A DNA stretch of 64,000 nt from Morinoia aosen (Eukaryota > Arthropoda > Malacostraca > Amphipoda > Talitridae). The notes under the pieces were generated by a model that saw nothing but the letters and a program-made list of their open reading frames with translations, was not told the origin of the DNA and made no database searches. The stretch is taken from positions 4,027,177 to 4,091,176 of the forward strand of contig CM059559.1 in assembly GCA_030386875.1 (NCBI GenBank), written 5' to 3'. Of the stretch, positions 23,600 through 35,399 are shown piece after piece. Position numbers and translations under genes: made by a program. Numbering within the stretch: position 1 is the stretch's first letter; every line of letters starts with the position of its first letter.

Positions 23600-23790
23600 A
23601 CAGCATACAGCGTACTGTCAATATCATTGACTCAATATATTGATGAGATTTTTGGTTGCCCACAAAGTCAATTAATTGACGGTCGCCAATCAAGCCCATA
23701 GACGATCAATTTAATTGTTAATATAATTGACAATGATGAATATTGACAATTGAATTGACCGTCTGTGGGCTTGATTAATAAATACTGTAT
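23600..23790. repeat. AT-rich inverted repeat related to the 55094 element
   Basis: It contains CAATTTAATTGTTAATATAA with complementary segments and shares blocks with the TTAA element at 55094-55277. No clear ends, so a diverged or rearranged copy. Confidence 0.6.
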
Positions 23791-24400
23791 TTATTTTCTG
23801 GCCATCAACAAAGGGGCTTCTTGCTGATGAGTGCCCTGATTCAGCACTCAGGGGGCAAAGCTAAATACTGGCTTCTTTGCCCCCTGACTGACTTCTTCGT
23901 CACTTCTTTCAATACTGACCAGAGTTAAAATGACTCAACCAAACCAAATATGAATTGATTGATTGAAAATTCTGATGAAGTGTTCGTAGAAGTATCTTAT
24001 AAACAGAGGAAATTTTTCCAAGTGCTTGACATGTTCTCCGTCAGGTTATTTTATGAAATTGATATTAGTACCAATTATTGACACTAATTGATATTAGTGA
24101 ATATTGAAATTGATATAAGTGATACTGATATGAGTTTTAAAAATATAATGAAAATTTAGGTAAATCGGTCGAACCTTTTTCTTACATCAATCAGCCAAAA
24201 CAGAAGAGGGTCTTTTACAAAGACCTGAAATATTTTCGGTCTTCTAATGCTGCAGTGTGTAGTAGGTTTCCCATTTTCAAAGTTGATTACCACAATTGAC
24301 TTTAAATTTGAATTGAATATTGAACTTCACTTCAAGTCATCGCAGTTAACGGGTTAAAGCAAAACCACATGGCCGCTACCGGGTCGGCTGCGTCACTCAC
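23791..24400. other. Intron between Ig1 and Ig2 exons
   Basis: AT-rich intron. A MITE-like right end with GTTAACGGGTTAAAG (about 24300-24357) resembles the end of the 334-554 element and sits about 45 bp from the Ig1 donor. Confidence 0.5.
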
Positions 24401-24509
24401 TTGCGACCTTGAGGCGTATGGGTGGTCCGGAGATGTTGCCGATGGCCGTGTGCACCACACAGCGGTACTCGCCCTCGTCTGACATGCGCCCGCCGCGCCG
24501 CACCACCAC
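24401..24509 (-). CDS. Exon: end of Ig domain 1
   Basis: Acceptor GGTGGTGCAG and donor GCAA|GTGAGT bound 109 bp (phase 0 in, phase 1 out). It encodes VVVRRGGRMSDEGEYRCV and then the G strand (SGPPIRLKVA), completing Ig1 with the classic D-E-G-x-Y-x-C pattern. The intron immediately upstream is a 5.4-kb minisatellite whose units contain the same CTGGTGGTGCAG acceptor core. Confidence 0.9.
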
Positions 24510-24510
24510 C

Positions 24511-24883
24511 TGCACCACCAGTGATACTCTGTTACTGGCTGCCTGCACCACCAGTGATACTCTGTTACTGGCTGCCTGCACCACCAGTGATACTCTGTTA
24601 CTGGCTGCCTGCACCACCAGTGATACTCTGTTACTGGCTGCCTGCACCACCAGTGATACTCTGTTACTGGCTGCCTGCACCACCAGTGATACTCTGTTAC
24701 TGGTTGCCTGCACCACCAGTGATACTCTGTTACTGGCTGCCTGCACCACCAGTGATACTCTGTTACTGGCTGCCTGCACCACCAGTGATACTCTGTTACT
24801 GGTTGCCTGCACCACCAGTGATACTCTGTTACTGGCTGCCTGCACCACCAGTGATACTCTGTTACTGGCTGCCTGCACCACCA
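24511..24883. repeat. 33-bp minisatellite carrying an acceptor core
   Basis: About 11 units, nearly identical, whose minus strand reads CTGGTGGTGCAGGCAGCCAG and continues TAACAGAGTATCA. CTGGTGGTGCAG is the same sequence as the true Ig1 acceptor at 24510. The unit is 11 codons and is in frame with the exon. Confidence 0.95.
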
Positions 24884-27800
24884 GATACACGCGGTAACTC
24901 GCCAGACCACTGCCTGCACCACCAGACACACGCGGTAACTCGACAGACCACTGCCTGCACCACCAAATACACGCAGTAACTCGCCAGACCACTACCTGCA
25001 CCACCAGATACACTCGGTTGCTCGCCAGACCACTCCCTGTACCACCAGACACACACGGTAACTCGCCAGACCACTCCCTGCACCACCAGATACACGCGGT
25101 AACTCGCCAGACCACTCCCTGCACCACCAGATACAAGCGGTAACTCACCAGATCACTCCCTGCACCACCAGATACACGCGGTAACTCGCCAGACCACTGC
25201 CTGCACCACCAGATACACACGGTAACTCGCCAGACCACTCCCTGCACCACCAGATACACGCGATAACTCGCCAGACCACTCCCTGCACCACCAGATACAC
25301 GTGGTTCCTTGCCAGACCACTGCCTGCACCACCAGATACACGTGGTTACTCGCCAGACCACTCCCTGTACCACCAGACACACGCGGTAACTCGCCAGACC
25401 ACTCCCTGTACCACCAGATACACGTGGTTCCTTGCCAGACCACTGCCTGCACCACCAGACACACGCGGTAACTCGCCAGACCACTGCCTGCACCACCAGA
25501 TACACGCGATAACTCGCCAGACCACTGCCTGCACCACCAGACACACGCGGTAACTCGCCAGACCACTGCCTGCACCACCAGATACACGCGATAACTCGCC
25601 AGACCACTGCCTGCACCACCAGATACACGCGATAACTCGCCAGACCACTGCCTGCACCACCAGACACACGTGGTAACTCGCCAGACCACTGCTTGCACCA
25701 CCAGATACACGCGATAACTCGCCAGACCACTGCCTGCACCACCAGACACACGCGGTAACTCGCCAGACCACTGCCTGCACCACCAGATACACGCGGTAAC
25801 TCGCCAGACCACTGCATGCACCACCAGATACACGCGGTAACTCGCCAGACCACTGCCTGCACCACCAGATACACGCGATAAATCGCCAGACTACTGCCTG
25901 CACCACCAGATACACGCGGTAACTCGCCAGACCACTGCCTGCACCACCAGATACACGCGGTAACTCGCCAGACCACTCCCTGTACCACCAGACACACGCG
26001 ATAACTCGCCAGACCACTCCCTGTACCACCAGATGCACGCGGTAACTCGCCAGACCACTCCCTGTACCACCAGATACACGTGGTTCCTTGCCAGACCACT
26101 GCCTGCACCACCAGACACACGCGGTAACTCGCCAGACCACTGCCTGCACCACAAGATACACGCGATAACTCGCCAGACCACTCCCTGTACCACCAGACAC
26201 ACGCGGTAACTCGCCAGACCACTCCCTGTACCACCAGATACACGTGGTTCCTTGCCAGACCACTGCCTGCACCACCAGACACACGCGGTAACTCGCCAGA
26301 CCACTGCCTGCACCACCAGATACACGCGATAACTCGCCAGACCACTCCCTGTACCACCAGACACACGCGGTAACTCGCCAGACCACTCCCTGTACCACCA
26401 GATACACGTGGTTCCTTGCCAGACCACTGCCTGCACCACCAGACACACGCGGTAACTCGCCAGACCACTGCCTGCACCACCAGATACACGCGATAACTTG
26501 CCAGACCACTCCCTGTACCACCAGACACACGCGGTAACTCGCCAGACCACTCCCTGCACCACCAGATGCACGCGGTAACTCGCCAGACCACTGCCTGCAC
26601 CACCAGACACACGCGGTAACTCGCCAGACCACTGCCTGCACCACCAGACACACGCGGTAACTCGCCAGACCACTCCCTGCACCACCAGACACACGCGGTA
26701 ACTCGCCAGACCACTGCCTGCACCACCAGACACACGCGATAACTCGCCAGACCACTGCCTGCACCACCAGATACACGCGATAACTTGCCAGACCACTCCC
26801 TGTACCACCAGACACACGCGGTAACTCGCCAGACCACTCCCTGCACCACCAGATGCACGCGGTAACTCGCCAGACCACTGCCTGCACCACCAGACGCACG
26901 CGGTAACTCGCCAGACCACTCCCTGCACCACCAGATGCATGCGGTAACTCGCCAGACCACTGCCTGCACCACCATATACACGCGGTAACTCGCCAGACCA
27001 CTGCCTGCACCACCAGATACACGCGATAACTCGCCAGACCACTCCCTGTACCACCAGACACACGCGGTAACTCGCCAGACCACTCCCTGCACCACCAGAT
27101 GCACGCGGTAACTCGCCAGACCACTGCCTGCACCACCAGACACACGCGGTAACTCGCCAGACCACTGCCTGCACCACCAGATACACGCGATAACTCGCCA
27201 GACCACTCCCTGTACCACCAGACACACGCGGTAACTCGCCAGACCACTCCCTGTACCACCAGATGCACGCGGTAACTCGCCAGACCACTCTCTGTACCAC
27301 CAGATACACGTGGTTCCTTGCCAGACCACTGCCTGCACCACCAGACACACGAGGTAACTCGCCAGACCACTGCCTGCACCACCAGATACACGCGGTAACT
27401 CGCCAGACCACTGCCTGCACCACCAGATACACGCGATAACTTGCCAGACCACTCCCTGCACCACCAGACACACGCGGTAACTCGCCAGACCACTGCCTGC
27501 ACCACCAGATACACGCGATAACTCGCCAGACCACTCCCTGTACCACCAGACACACGCGGTAACTCGCCAGACCACTCCCTGCACCACCAGATGCACGCGG
27601 TAACTCGCCAGACCACTGCCTGCACCACCAGACACACGCGGTAACTCGCCAGACCACTGCCTGCACCACCAGATACACGCGATAACTCGCCAGACCACTG
27701 CCTGCACCACCAGATGCACGCGGTAACTCGCCAGACCACTGCCTGCACCACCAGACACACGCGGTAACTCGCCAGACCACTGCCTGCACCACCAGATACA

Positions 27801-29947
27801 CGCGATAACTCGCCAGACCACTGCCTGCACCACCAGATACACGCGATAACTTGCCAGACCACTCCCTGTACCACCAGACACACGCGGTAACTCGCCAGAC
27901 CACTCCCTGCACCACCAGATGCACGCGGTAACTCGCCAGACCACTCCCTGTACCACCAGATACACGTGGTTCCTTGCCAGACCACTCCCTGCACCACCAG
28001 ATACACGTGGTTCCTTGCCAGACCACTGCCTGCACCACCAGATACACGCGATAACTCGCCAGACCACTCCCTGTACCACCAGATACACGTGGTTCCTTGC
28101 CAGACCACTGCCTGCACCACCAGATACACGCGATAACTCGCCAGACCACTCCCTGCACCACCAGATACACGTGGTTCCTTGCCAGACCACTCCCTGTACC
28201 ACCAGATACACGTGGTTCCTTGCCAGACCACTCCCTGCACCACCAGATACACGTGGTTCCTTGCCAGACCACTGCCTGCACCACCAGATACACGCGATAA
28301 CTCGCCAGACCACTCCCTGCACCACCAGATACACGTGGTTCTTTGCCAGACCACTGCCTGCACCACCAGATACACGCGATAACTCGCCAGACCACTCCCT
28401 GCACCACCAGATACACACGGTAACTCGCCAGACCACTCCCTGCACCACCAGATACACGTGGTTCCTTGCCAGACCACTGCCTGCACCACCAGATACACGC
28501 GATAACTCGCCAGACCACTCCCTGCACCACCAGATACACACGGTAACTCGCCAGACCACTCCCTGCACCACCAGATACACGTGGTTCCTTGCCAGACCAC
28601 TGCCTGCACCACCAGATACACACGGTAACTCGCCAGACCACTCCCTGCACCACCAGATACACGCGATAACTCGCCAGACCACTCCCTGCACCACCAGATA
28701 CACGTGGTTCCTTGCCAGACCACTGCCTGCACCACCAGATACACGCGATAACTCGCCAGACCACTGCCTGCACCACCAGATACACGCGATAACTCGCCAG
28801 ACCACTCCCTGCACCACCAGATACACGCGATAACTCGCCAGACCACTGCCTGCACCACCAGATACACGCGATAACTCGCCAGACCACTCCCTGCACCACC
28901 AAATACACGCGATAACTCGCCAGACCACTCCCTGCACCACCAGATACACGCGATAACTCGCCAGACCACTCCCTGCACCACCAAATACACGCGATAACTC
29001 GCCAGACCACTGCCTGCACCACCAGATACACGCGATAACTCGCCAGACCACTCCCTGCACCACCAGATACACGCGATAACTCGCCAGACCACTCCCTGTA
29101 CCACCAGATACACGTGGTTCCTTGCCAGACCACTGCCTGCACCACCAGATACACGCGATAACTCGCCAGACCACTCCCTGCACCACCAGATACACGCGGT
29201 AACTCGCCAGACCACTCCCTGTACCACCAGATACACGTGGTTCCTTGCCAGACCACTGCCTGCACCACCAGATACACGCGATAACTCGCCAGACCACTCC
29301 CTGCACCACCAGATGCACGCGGTAACTCGCCAGACCACTGCCTGCACCACCAGATACACGCGGTAACTCGCCAGACCACTCCCTGCACCACCAGATGCAC
29401 GCGGTAACTCGCCAGACCACTGCCTGCACCACCAGATACACGCGATAACTCGCCAGACCACCAGATGCACGCGGTAACTCGCCAGACCACTGCCTGCACC
29501 ACCAGATACACGCGGTAACTCGCCAGACCACTGCCTGCACCACCAGATACACGCGGTAACTCGCCAGACCACTCCCTGTACCACCAGATACACGTGGTTA
29601 CTCGCCAGACCACTGCCTGCACCACCAGATACACGCGGTAACTCGCCAGACCACTGCCTGCACCACCAGATACACGCGGTTCCTTGCCAGACCACTGCCT
29701 GCACCACCAGATACACGTGGTTACTCGCCAGACCACTGCCTGCACCACCAGATACACGCGGTAACTCGCCAGACCACTGCCTGCACCACCAGATACACGC
29801 GGTTCTTTGCCAGACCACTGCCTGCACCACCAGATACACGCAGTAACTCGCCAGACCACTCCCTGTACCACCAGATACACGTGGTTACTCGCCAGACCAC
29901 TACCTGCACCACCAGATACACGCGGTTACTCGCTGCTTGCACCACCA
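24884..29947. repeat. Giant 41-bp minisatellite
   Basis: About 123 tandem units over 5.06 kb, with plus-strand core CTCGCCAGACCACTGCCTGC followed by ACCACCAGATACACGCGGTAA. It shares a 15-bp core (minus CTGGTGGTGCAGGCA) with the 33-bp array. Common variants are GATAAC or GGTTCCTTGCC for GGTAACTCGCC, ACTCCCTGTACC, GACACACG and GATGCACG. 41 is not a multiple of 3 and no phase of the unit makes a stop on the minus strand, so frames stay open for more than 1300 codons. I regard it as intronic. Confidence 0.96.
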
Positions 29948-30874
29948 ATTAATTAGGCAAACAAACCTACCATTACCTTCAGCATCAACTAAACTAGGAA
30001 CTCGTTCGCCACACCCCTGTCTGCAACACAAGACTTGATCAGCTTGCGGAAGGGGAATGCCCAATCTAACAACAACAGAGCTGGTAGCGTGTGGTGCTCA
30101 AACCGAAACCAATCAAATATTGCCCATCCAAAAAATGGTCTCAAAATACTCATCACTTTCACTGCATCATGAGCCATTTGTAATGCACGGCTGCCACAGA
30201 GTGCTTAGTGTACTGGTGATGTTAACTGCTAAGAATTGTATACAGTTAATCATAGCTTATGACGTACGTTACTGAGAATAGTTGTAGCCCAATTCATAGC
30301 CATGCACTATTTACATCACACTCAAAAGGAACACTTCTACAGACTGAGCAGCTCGCTGTAACTGATTCCCGATTCAAGCTACATGGAAGCACAGCATAAC
30401 TCAACAATTCAAAGATTAAAGGTTCCAAATTAGAAACGAGCTAACATTCGCAGCTCGCACCAGCGATCCATCATCCCAAACGCCCACACTCAGCACCACA
30501 CGCACACCAGACGTGGCGGTAGACCGTCGTTGAGACACTGACCAGTTTTCTCTACAGAAATATTCCTGACGTAAATATAGTTAAGAGGAGAGGTAACAAA
30601 TTAGCACTAACTGAATACAAGAGAACTGAGCATATTTTTCCCTTACGCTCAATATTTTTACTGTGAATGTTATGAAAATGCACCGGTTAAAAAGGAAATA
30701 CCACACTGTATATTCTTTCCGTCAACATTACGGCACTATTCGTTTATTTTGTTGCGACCCTTCAAAAAATTTCGGATAAACAACAATGAGGCTACTAAAT
30801 CGTCCATTAAAAAAATTCCTCCACGCCTGAAGCAGAACTTGTATATCACACAGAAGACCACAGCGAGTCAGGCA
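29948..30874. other. Intron within Ig1 between the giant array and the exon at 30955
   Basis: About 900 bp without recognisable elements. Confidence 0.5.
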
Positions 30875-30930
30875 TAGGCACACACAGCGAGTCACACACA
30901 GACACACACAGCGAGTCACACACAGGCACA
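30855..30930. repeat. Short CACACAGCGAGT tandem repeat next to a donor
   Basis: Three to four units of CACACACAGCGAGTCA, about 24 bp apart, ending about 25 bp from the Ig1 donor at 30954. Confidence 0.8.
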
Positions 30931-30954
30931 CGAGGAACACTTGGCCCAACGCAC

Positions 30955-31917
30955 CTTCGTGATGTTGAGGTGACCGGCGGCCGTGGTGACGTGGCGCCGG
31001 TCGCTCACTTCGACGTCATTCTTGAGCCACGTGACCGTGGCGGCGGAGAACACCGCTGACTGGCTCGTCACCGTCGACGGTGCCGGGCTCGTGCTGCTCG
31101 ACACTGGCGAATCCGCGGACGACGCCGGCGAAGAAACCGACATCGGGTCGACCAAACCCAAACCATCGTCTGCCCGTGACCGACCAAGATCATTGGAGGT
31201 GAGACTATCATCGACGTGGTTGTTTCCATTCGAAAGAGGACCACCGTAGTCGGCCGAAACTCGGCCACCATCAGCCGCAGAAGCCAGCACACTCTGGGCT
31301 ACGACATGGCCATTATCTGGAGAAGCAACGCCTCCTTCGGCTTCATCGTATTCTTTGTCGTGGCTTTTGGACGAAGAGAGGCTACCGCTCTGCTCGTCAG
31401 ATGACGACAGTCGACTCATATCTGGCGAAGATTCGGCCGCGGCCGAGGAAGAAGGTCGACTAACGTCATCGAAAGCTAAATCTGCTGTCTCTGACGATGA
31501 AAACGACAACGAAGGAAGCGGCGGAACAGGCTGGGGCGGAGGCGAAGACAACGATGATGGTGGAGGTGGTGGAACAGGCGATGCTGATGATGAAACATTA
31601 GACTGCGATTGAGGTGGCAACAACACGGATGATGACGAAGATGAACTTGAGGTAGCACTGTTAGGATTACTGAAGTTACTGCTGCTGAGAGGAGAAGGTC
31701 CAGCAAAGGCTTTGGCGGGCTTGAGTGGTGCTAGGTCACTTGTACTATCGTCGTTATAGTAGTCATAATACTGGGGAGGTGACTGGGCGCTATCGGTGTA
31801 GTAGTGGTAGTGCAGCGCGGGCCGAGAGGCGCCGTAGTCGCGCGTCAGGTACTCTTCTGAGTAGGGGTCGTCGTACAGGTCATCTGGGGGGCTCAGGGGC
31901 GGCGGTCTGCGGCGCTC
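30955..31917 (-). CDS. Exon: low-complexity insert and middle of Ig domain 1
   Basis: This 963-bp exon is phase 0 at both ends (acceptor TCGGCAG, donor AAG|GTGCGT) and has no stop. It begins ERRRPPPLSPPDDLYDDPYS, has an acidic Tyr-rich part (YYDYYNDD), then long Ser, Pro and Asp-rich tracts. Only the last 28 or so residues are Ig-like: TVTWLKNDVEVSDRR then GHLNITK, which are strands C to E. With the upstream His-rich tail this puts about 330 disordered residues between strands B and C of Ig1. An internal phase-0 acceptor near AVFSAATV, which would remove most of the insert, cannot be excluded. Confidence 0.75.
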
Positions 31918-32906
31918 CTGCCGACAGGCGCACCAGATATGTGTCAATTTGTGTTCATTTCGAATTGAACTGGCTACTGATACACCAAAAGTATGCGAAA
32001 ATTAGTCTTGCGTCCATCTCAAATTGAAATTTGAACTGGCAACAGACACCACAAATACATACGCAAATTCAACTTGTATTCGTTTCGAATTGAAATATGA
32101 ACTAGCAAAAGGGAAAACAAGAATACTCGGAAATTAAAGCTCTACCATTTTAAACTGAAACAACTATTGAACTTCTTCTTCGCCTGAGAAGTTGACTTTT
32201 TGCTCACGGACTAAAATTGTACACTCGGTTATCTCAGGGCATAAAATGATGTTGGCTGTGGTTACATCATCGTTCATGATAAGAGACCGATGAGGTCAGA
32301 ATTTAAGTCAGTTTATGCCTCCTAAATCACATTAATGTGTAACCAAAAGAGGTAAGAGGAAAGCATAAATACCATGCAATACGTAATTATAAGTAAACCT
32401 GTGCCCTTTTAAACTGGAATGTGAACTGAACCATTGATTTGATATTTTGTTCTCCTGAAATGCGACATGAAGTGTACGCGCCAGAAGCGGGAGGCTCGGA
32501 GTTCCATCATACGAATGAACTTTCTGAGATCTTGCATCGTTGCCCATCTGGGAGAAATGCTTCGATATTCTGTACCCATAATTGAATAAATGGAAAACTA
32601 TTCGTAACGTACGAAAGTGTGGTTGTGGTGTTCATGTCGCAATGTTGAATGATGATTGACCCTTGAATGCCCACGTGATATACATGACAACGATGCAAAA
32701 AGTATTTTCCTTTACACCTCGAAAGCAACACTTCACACACTGCGCCGCACATGACCTTCATTTGGTTCGACAAGTCTGCTCCAGAAGCGCAACATCACGC
32801 TAATTTGAAATCTCGTGCAAATCAACGGCATTTTGACAGGTACTGCCCTCGTAACAAACCGACGTAAGAGTTGAGATTGTCAAGTACTTGTCAGGTGTCA
32901 AGCGTA
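31918..32906. other. Intron within Ig1
   Basis: Contains a loose repeat of CAAATTGAAATTTGAACTGG type (about 31940-32110). Otherwise no feature. Confidence 0.5.
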
Positions 32907-33177
32907 AAGGCCGGTTTACACGATCATTGAGTGCGCGCGTGGGCAGTGAAGAGAGGCGCCAGCCCCGCCCACTAGTTCTTGCTTCAGGCGCATTTACTTG
33001 CTTAATGACAATGCGGCCGTAATGATACTGACAAGCTCTGGCCAGCGCCATGAAAACGAGCATGGTCCGCACTGTCATTAAGCAATTAAATGAGCCTGAA
33101 GCGAGAGCAAGTGGGCGGGGCTTGCGCCTCCCTTCACTGCTCACGCGCGCACTCAATGATCGTGTAAACAGGCCTTT
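32907..33177. mobile_element. MITE family X, copy 2
   Basis: Same family as 23035-23302: left TTTACACGATCATTGAGTGC, right complement, arms of about 100 bp and a shared central part. Inserted in the intron between two Ig1 exons. Confidence 0.88.
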
Positions 33178-33432
33178 GGCTAAGTGACAGAAACCTACCC
33201 TACCTGGCTAGTGACAGGCACCAGCAAAGCAAAGGATAACTGATGAACACGTACTAGACAATTCACCAATACCGACGAGCCAAGCACGTAAGGCCCCCGG
33301 CATGGATCACCAAGCCCAATACAGGCAAAGTAGCAAGTGATATAAAAAAGAAAAGCTACGGAGGGAAAAGCACGTGAGGCTACTGCAAGCACGTATAAAA
33401 CTGCTTGAAAAAAAAAGAATGTGCGAGTTTTT

Positions 33433-33570
33433 ACGCCCCATACCGGCTGGGAAAGAAGGTGGTGCTGCTGGTGGCTGTGTACAAACGTATTAGAGTGCTG
33501 AAAAAAGAAGAGCTGTCCGAGACATACCGGCTGGGAAAGAAGGTGGTGCTGCTGGTGGTTGCGTAGCTGG
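33433..33570. repeat. 84-bp duplication that copies an exon end and its donor
   Basis: CATACCGGCTGGGAAAGAAG and the following GTGGTGCTGCTGGTGG occur at 33439 and 33523, 84 bp apart. The second donor (33444|33443, GTATGG) is in the same phase and no stop lies between the two, so its use would add 28 residues. Confidence 0.85.
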
Positions 33571-33772
33571 TGGTTGGTGCGGTCAGGCTGGTGGCTGTAG
33601 TGGTGGTCGAGGCGATGAAGAGGGTGGCTGAGGCTGCCCAGGTCGCAGTGCAGCAAGAGCGGCGCGCCCCGCACGGCATACACCGTCCGGGGCAGAGTCC
33701 TGTGGTGGGCCTCCTCGCCGCCCTCCGCTCGCCCCCTCACCGCCGCATCGCCCCACACGCCTCCGCTCTGGC
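33528..33772 (-). CDS. Exon: start of Ig domain 1
   Basis: Acceptor GTGCAG is followed by 245 bp entered in phase 1 and left in phase 0 at CAGCCG|GTATGT. It encodes a Gly/Arg/Glu-rich lead, then LPRTVYAVRGAPLLLHCDL, which is strands A-B of an Ig domain with the first disulfide Cys. A His/Gln-rich stretch ending HHLLSQP follows. The exon has no clear ATG, so the start codon is upstream. An 84-bp tandem duplication copies the end of the exon and its donor. Confidence 0.75.
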
Positions 33773-34709
33773 CTGCACGTGCCGGATGAACGTCAGCTCG
33801 TGCACGTCACGGGATACATGTCAATTGATGCACGTCAACTGATGTACGTCAGGGGATACGCAACAAGTGATACACATGAGATATAGAAGTGATGCACACC
33901 AGAAACTACACTTCGAGTGATGCATGGCATGGCATGGCATTGTATGCACATCAAGTGACACACATCCATCACACTATAACGCTAACATGGAAAAGTACAT
34001 CCTAAACACGGAATACATAAAAAAATGACATCAATGTCGTTATTGGGTCTAAACATTGCGAGAGTTGTAAATCTTACGATTTATTTACTGTGATAATTTA
34101 AATGCATTGAAGAATTTAAATCGACTTTTTACCTAATCAATTTGCGCAATTTCACCCTCATGGCAGAGCGCATACGAAAAATGCTAAGTAAAACTAAATT
34201 AAAATGTTCTCACATTTTTCCGGGGAAAAATAGTCCACGGTCGGGAAATGACTTATCATAATGCGCACTTCTCATTGAAAAAGCAGCCTATATCCCCTCG
34301 CACACACACACACACACACATGCACGTCAAGATAACTGCTGATTACCGACTCGTGTACAGCCGTTTGACAAAATTAATACATAACCCTTTTCGGACACAT
34401 GTTATCGAATCTATAAAAAAAATTGGCAATAGAGATCATTGAGCGTCCCGTAAGCCAGCACGGTTGTCAGAGGATGGACGATAGTTCCAGCCTGCTGATG
34501 TGTCCATGGTATTAGCGTTGAGTTGCTTACACGAGTAGTTAGCGATGAAGTGGTGCAACTGTTGGCTAATGTGAGCGTATGCTACGTACCTGCTAGAGTA
34601 GGGACCAACGTGGAATGCAACTGTTGACTAGTATATTCGCCTCCTTAGCTCAAAAGACGATACTGAAATAGGGCATAGGCTAATATGTTTACCTACTGAG
34701 CAGTCAAGT
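33773..34709. other. Distal part of the presumed first intron
   Basis: Contains imperfect repeats of TGATGCACGTCA type (33790-33960) next to the Ig1 exon acceptor and a (CA)n run near 34300. No gene seen. Confidence 0.5.
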
Positions 34710-35068
34710 TTAGTTTATTAGTTTATTAGTTAGTTTAAGCCTCCCTATCCTCAACAATGAGATGTAAAGAGAGGAAGGAAGAAGGCACCATTTAGTATGG
34801 AGTTAAAGGGAACGTGGAATCTATGCAGAAAGGGCACAGAAACAGAAAGCTAAGAAAGAAGTTCATGAAACAAGAAAAAGTTGAAGAAGAAAGTGGTAGG
34901 CGGTGAAAAACAGGACAGCAGTGAACCGAAAAAAAGATGGTCCGTAACACAACAAAACCTATTCTATTTTAACAAAAGAAAGCCTACCTAACCTTTAGCT
35001 CGGGCCCTCACATTGTCCCCCTGGGAGCGCTAGTTCCCATAGATACAATAATTGTATCCCCCTGAGGG
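34710..35068. mobile_element. SINE-like retroposon with 12-bp target duplication, copy B
   Basis: GAGCAGTCAAGT occurs at 34698-34709 and 35069-35080, flanking a 359-bp segment. Its left end is a simple repeat (TTTATTAG)n, as expected of a retroposon tail if the element is on the minus strand; the other end is CCCCCTGAGGG. No convincing RNA polymerase III boxes were found, so the SINE label is provisional. Confidence 0.7.
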
Positions 35069-35399
35069 GAGCAGTCAAGTAGGTACTGACATTGGCAAAT
35101 ACACAATTAGGTAATGGCATTGGCTGGCATACTTGCTACTCAGCACACAAAAAGGTACTGATGTAGCAGAAATCTGAAAAAGCTGAGCCCTGACTCGGGA
35201 AAAACGCGGTGTTTGCTACCGAGAGTTTCCACGAACTATGCAGCTTTAGCGAACGGCGAAACACTTCACAAATGTAAACGTTTTTGCAAACTATTGGCAG
35301 ACACCGCACCAGCACGGACAGAAATTCCTTTGTGATCTGCTATGCGCGTCACCAAGTGGCGTCCAGTCTCCCCATAGAATGTAGCGTAGCACTGGCTAC

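Noticed and set aside
24511-24883. Regular 33-bp repeats as a possible CRISPR array
   Set aside because: There are no unique spacers between the repeats, and the host is a eukaryote. It is a plain tandem array.
27919-28833. Plus-strand open frame of about 300 codons (HQIHAITRQTTPCTTRYT repeats)
   Set aside because: Same array on the other strand. It has no start context or domain, and it ends when the unit type changes.
24393-29880. Minus-strand open frames of about 1330-1720 codons (VVQAVVWRVTACIWW-type repeats)
   Set aside because: They are produced by the 41-bp minisatellite, occur in all three frames, and only the last 36 codons (the Ig1 exon) resemble a protein domain.
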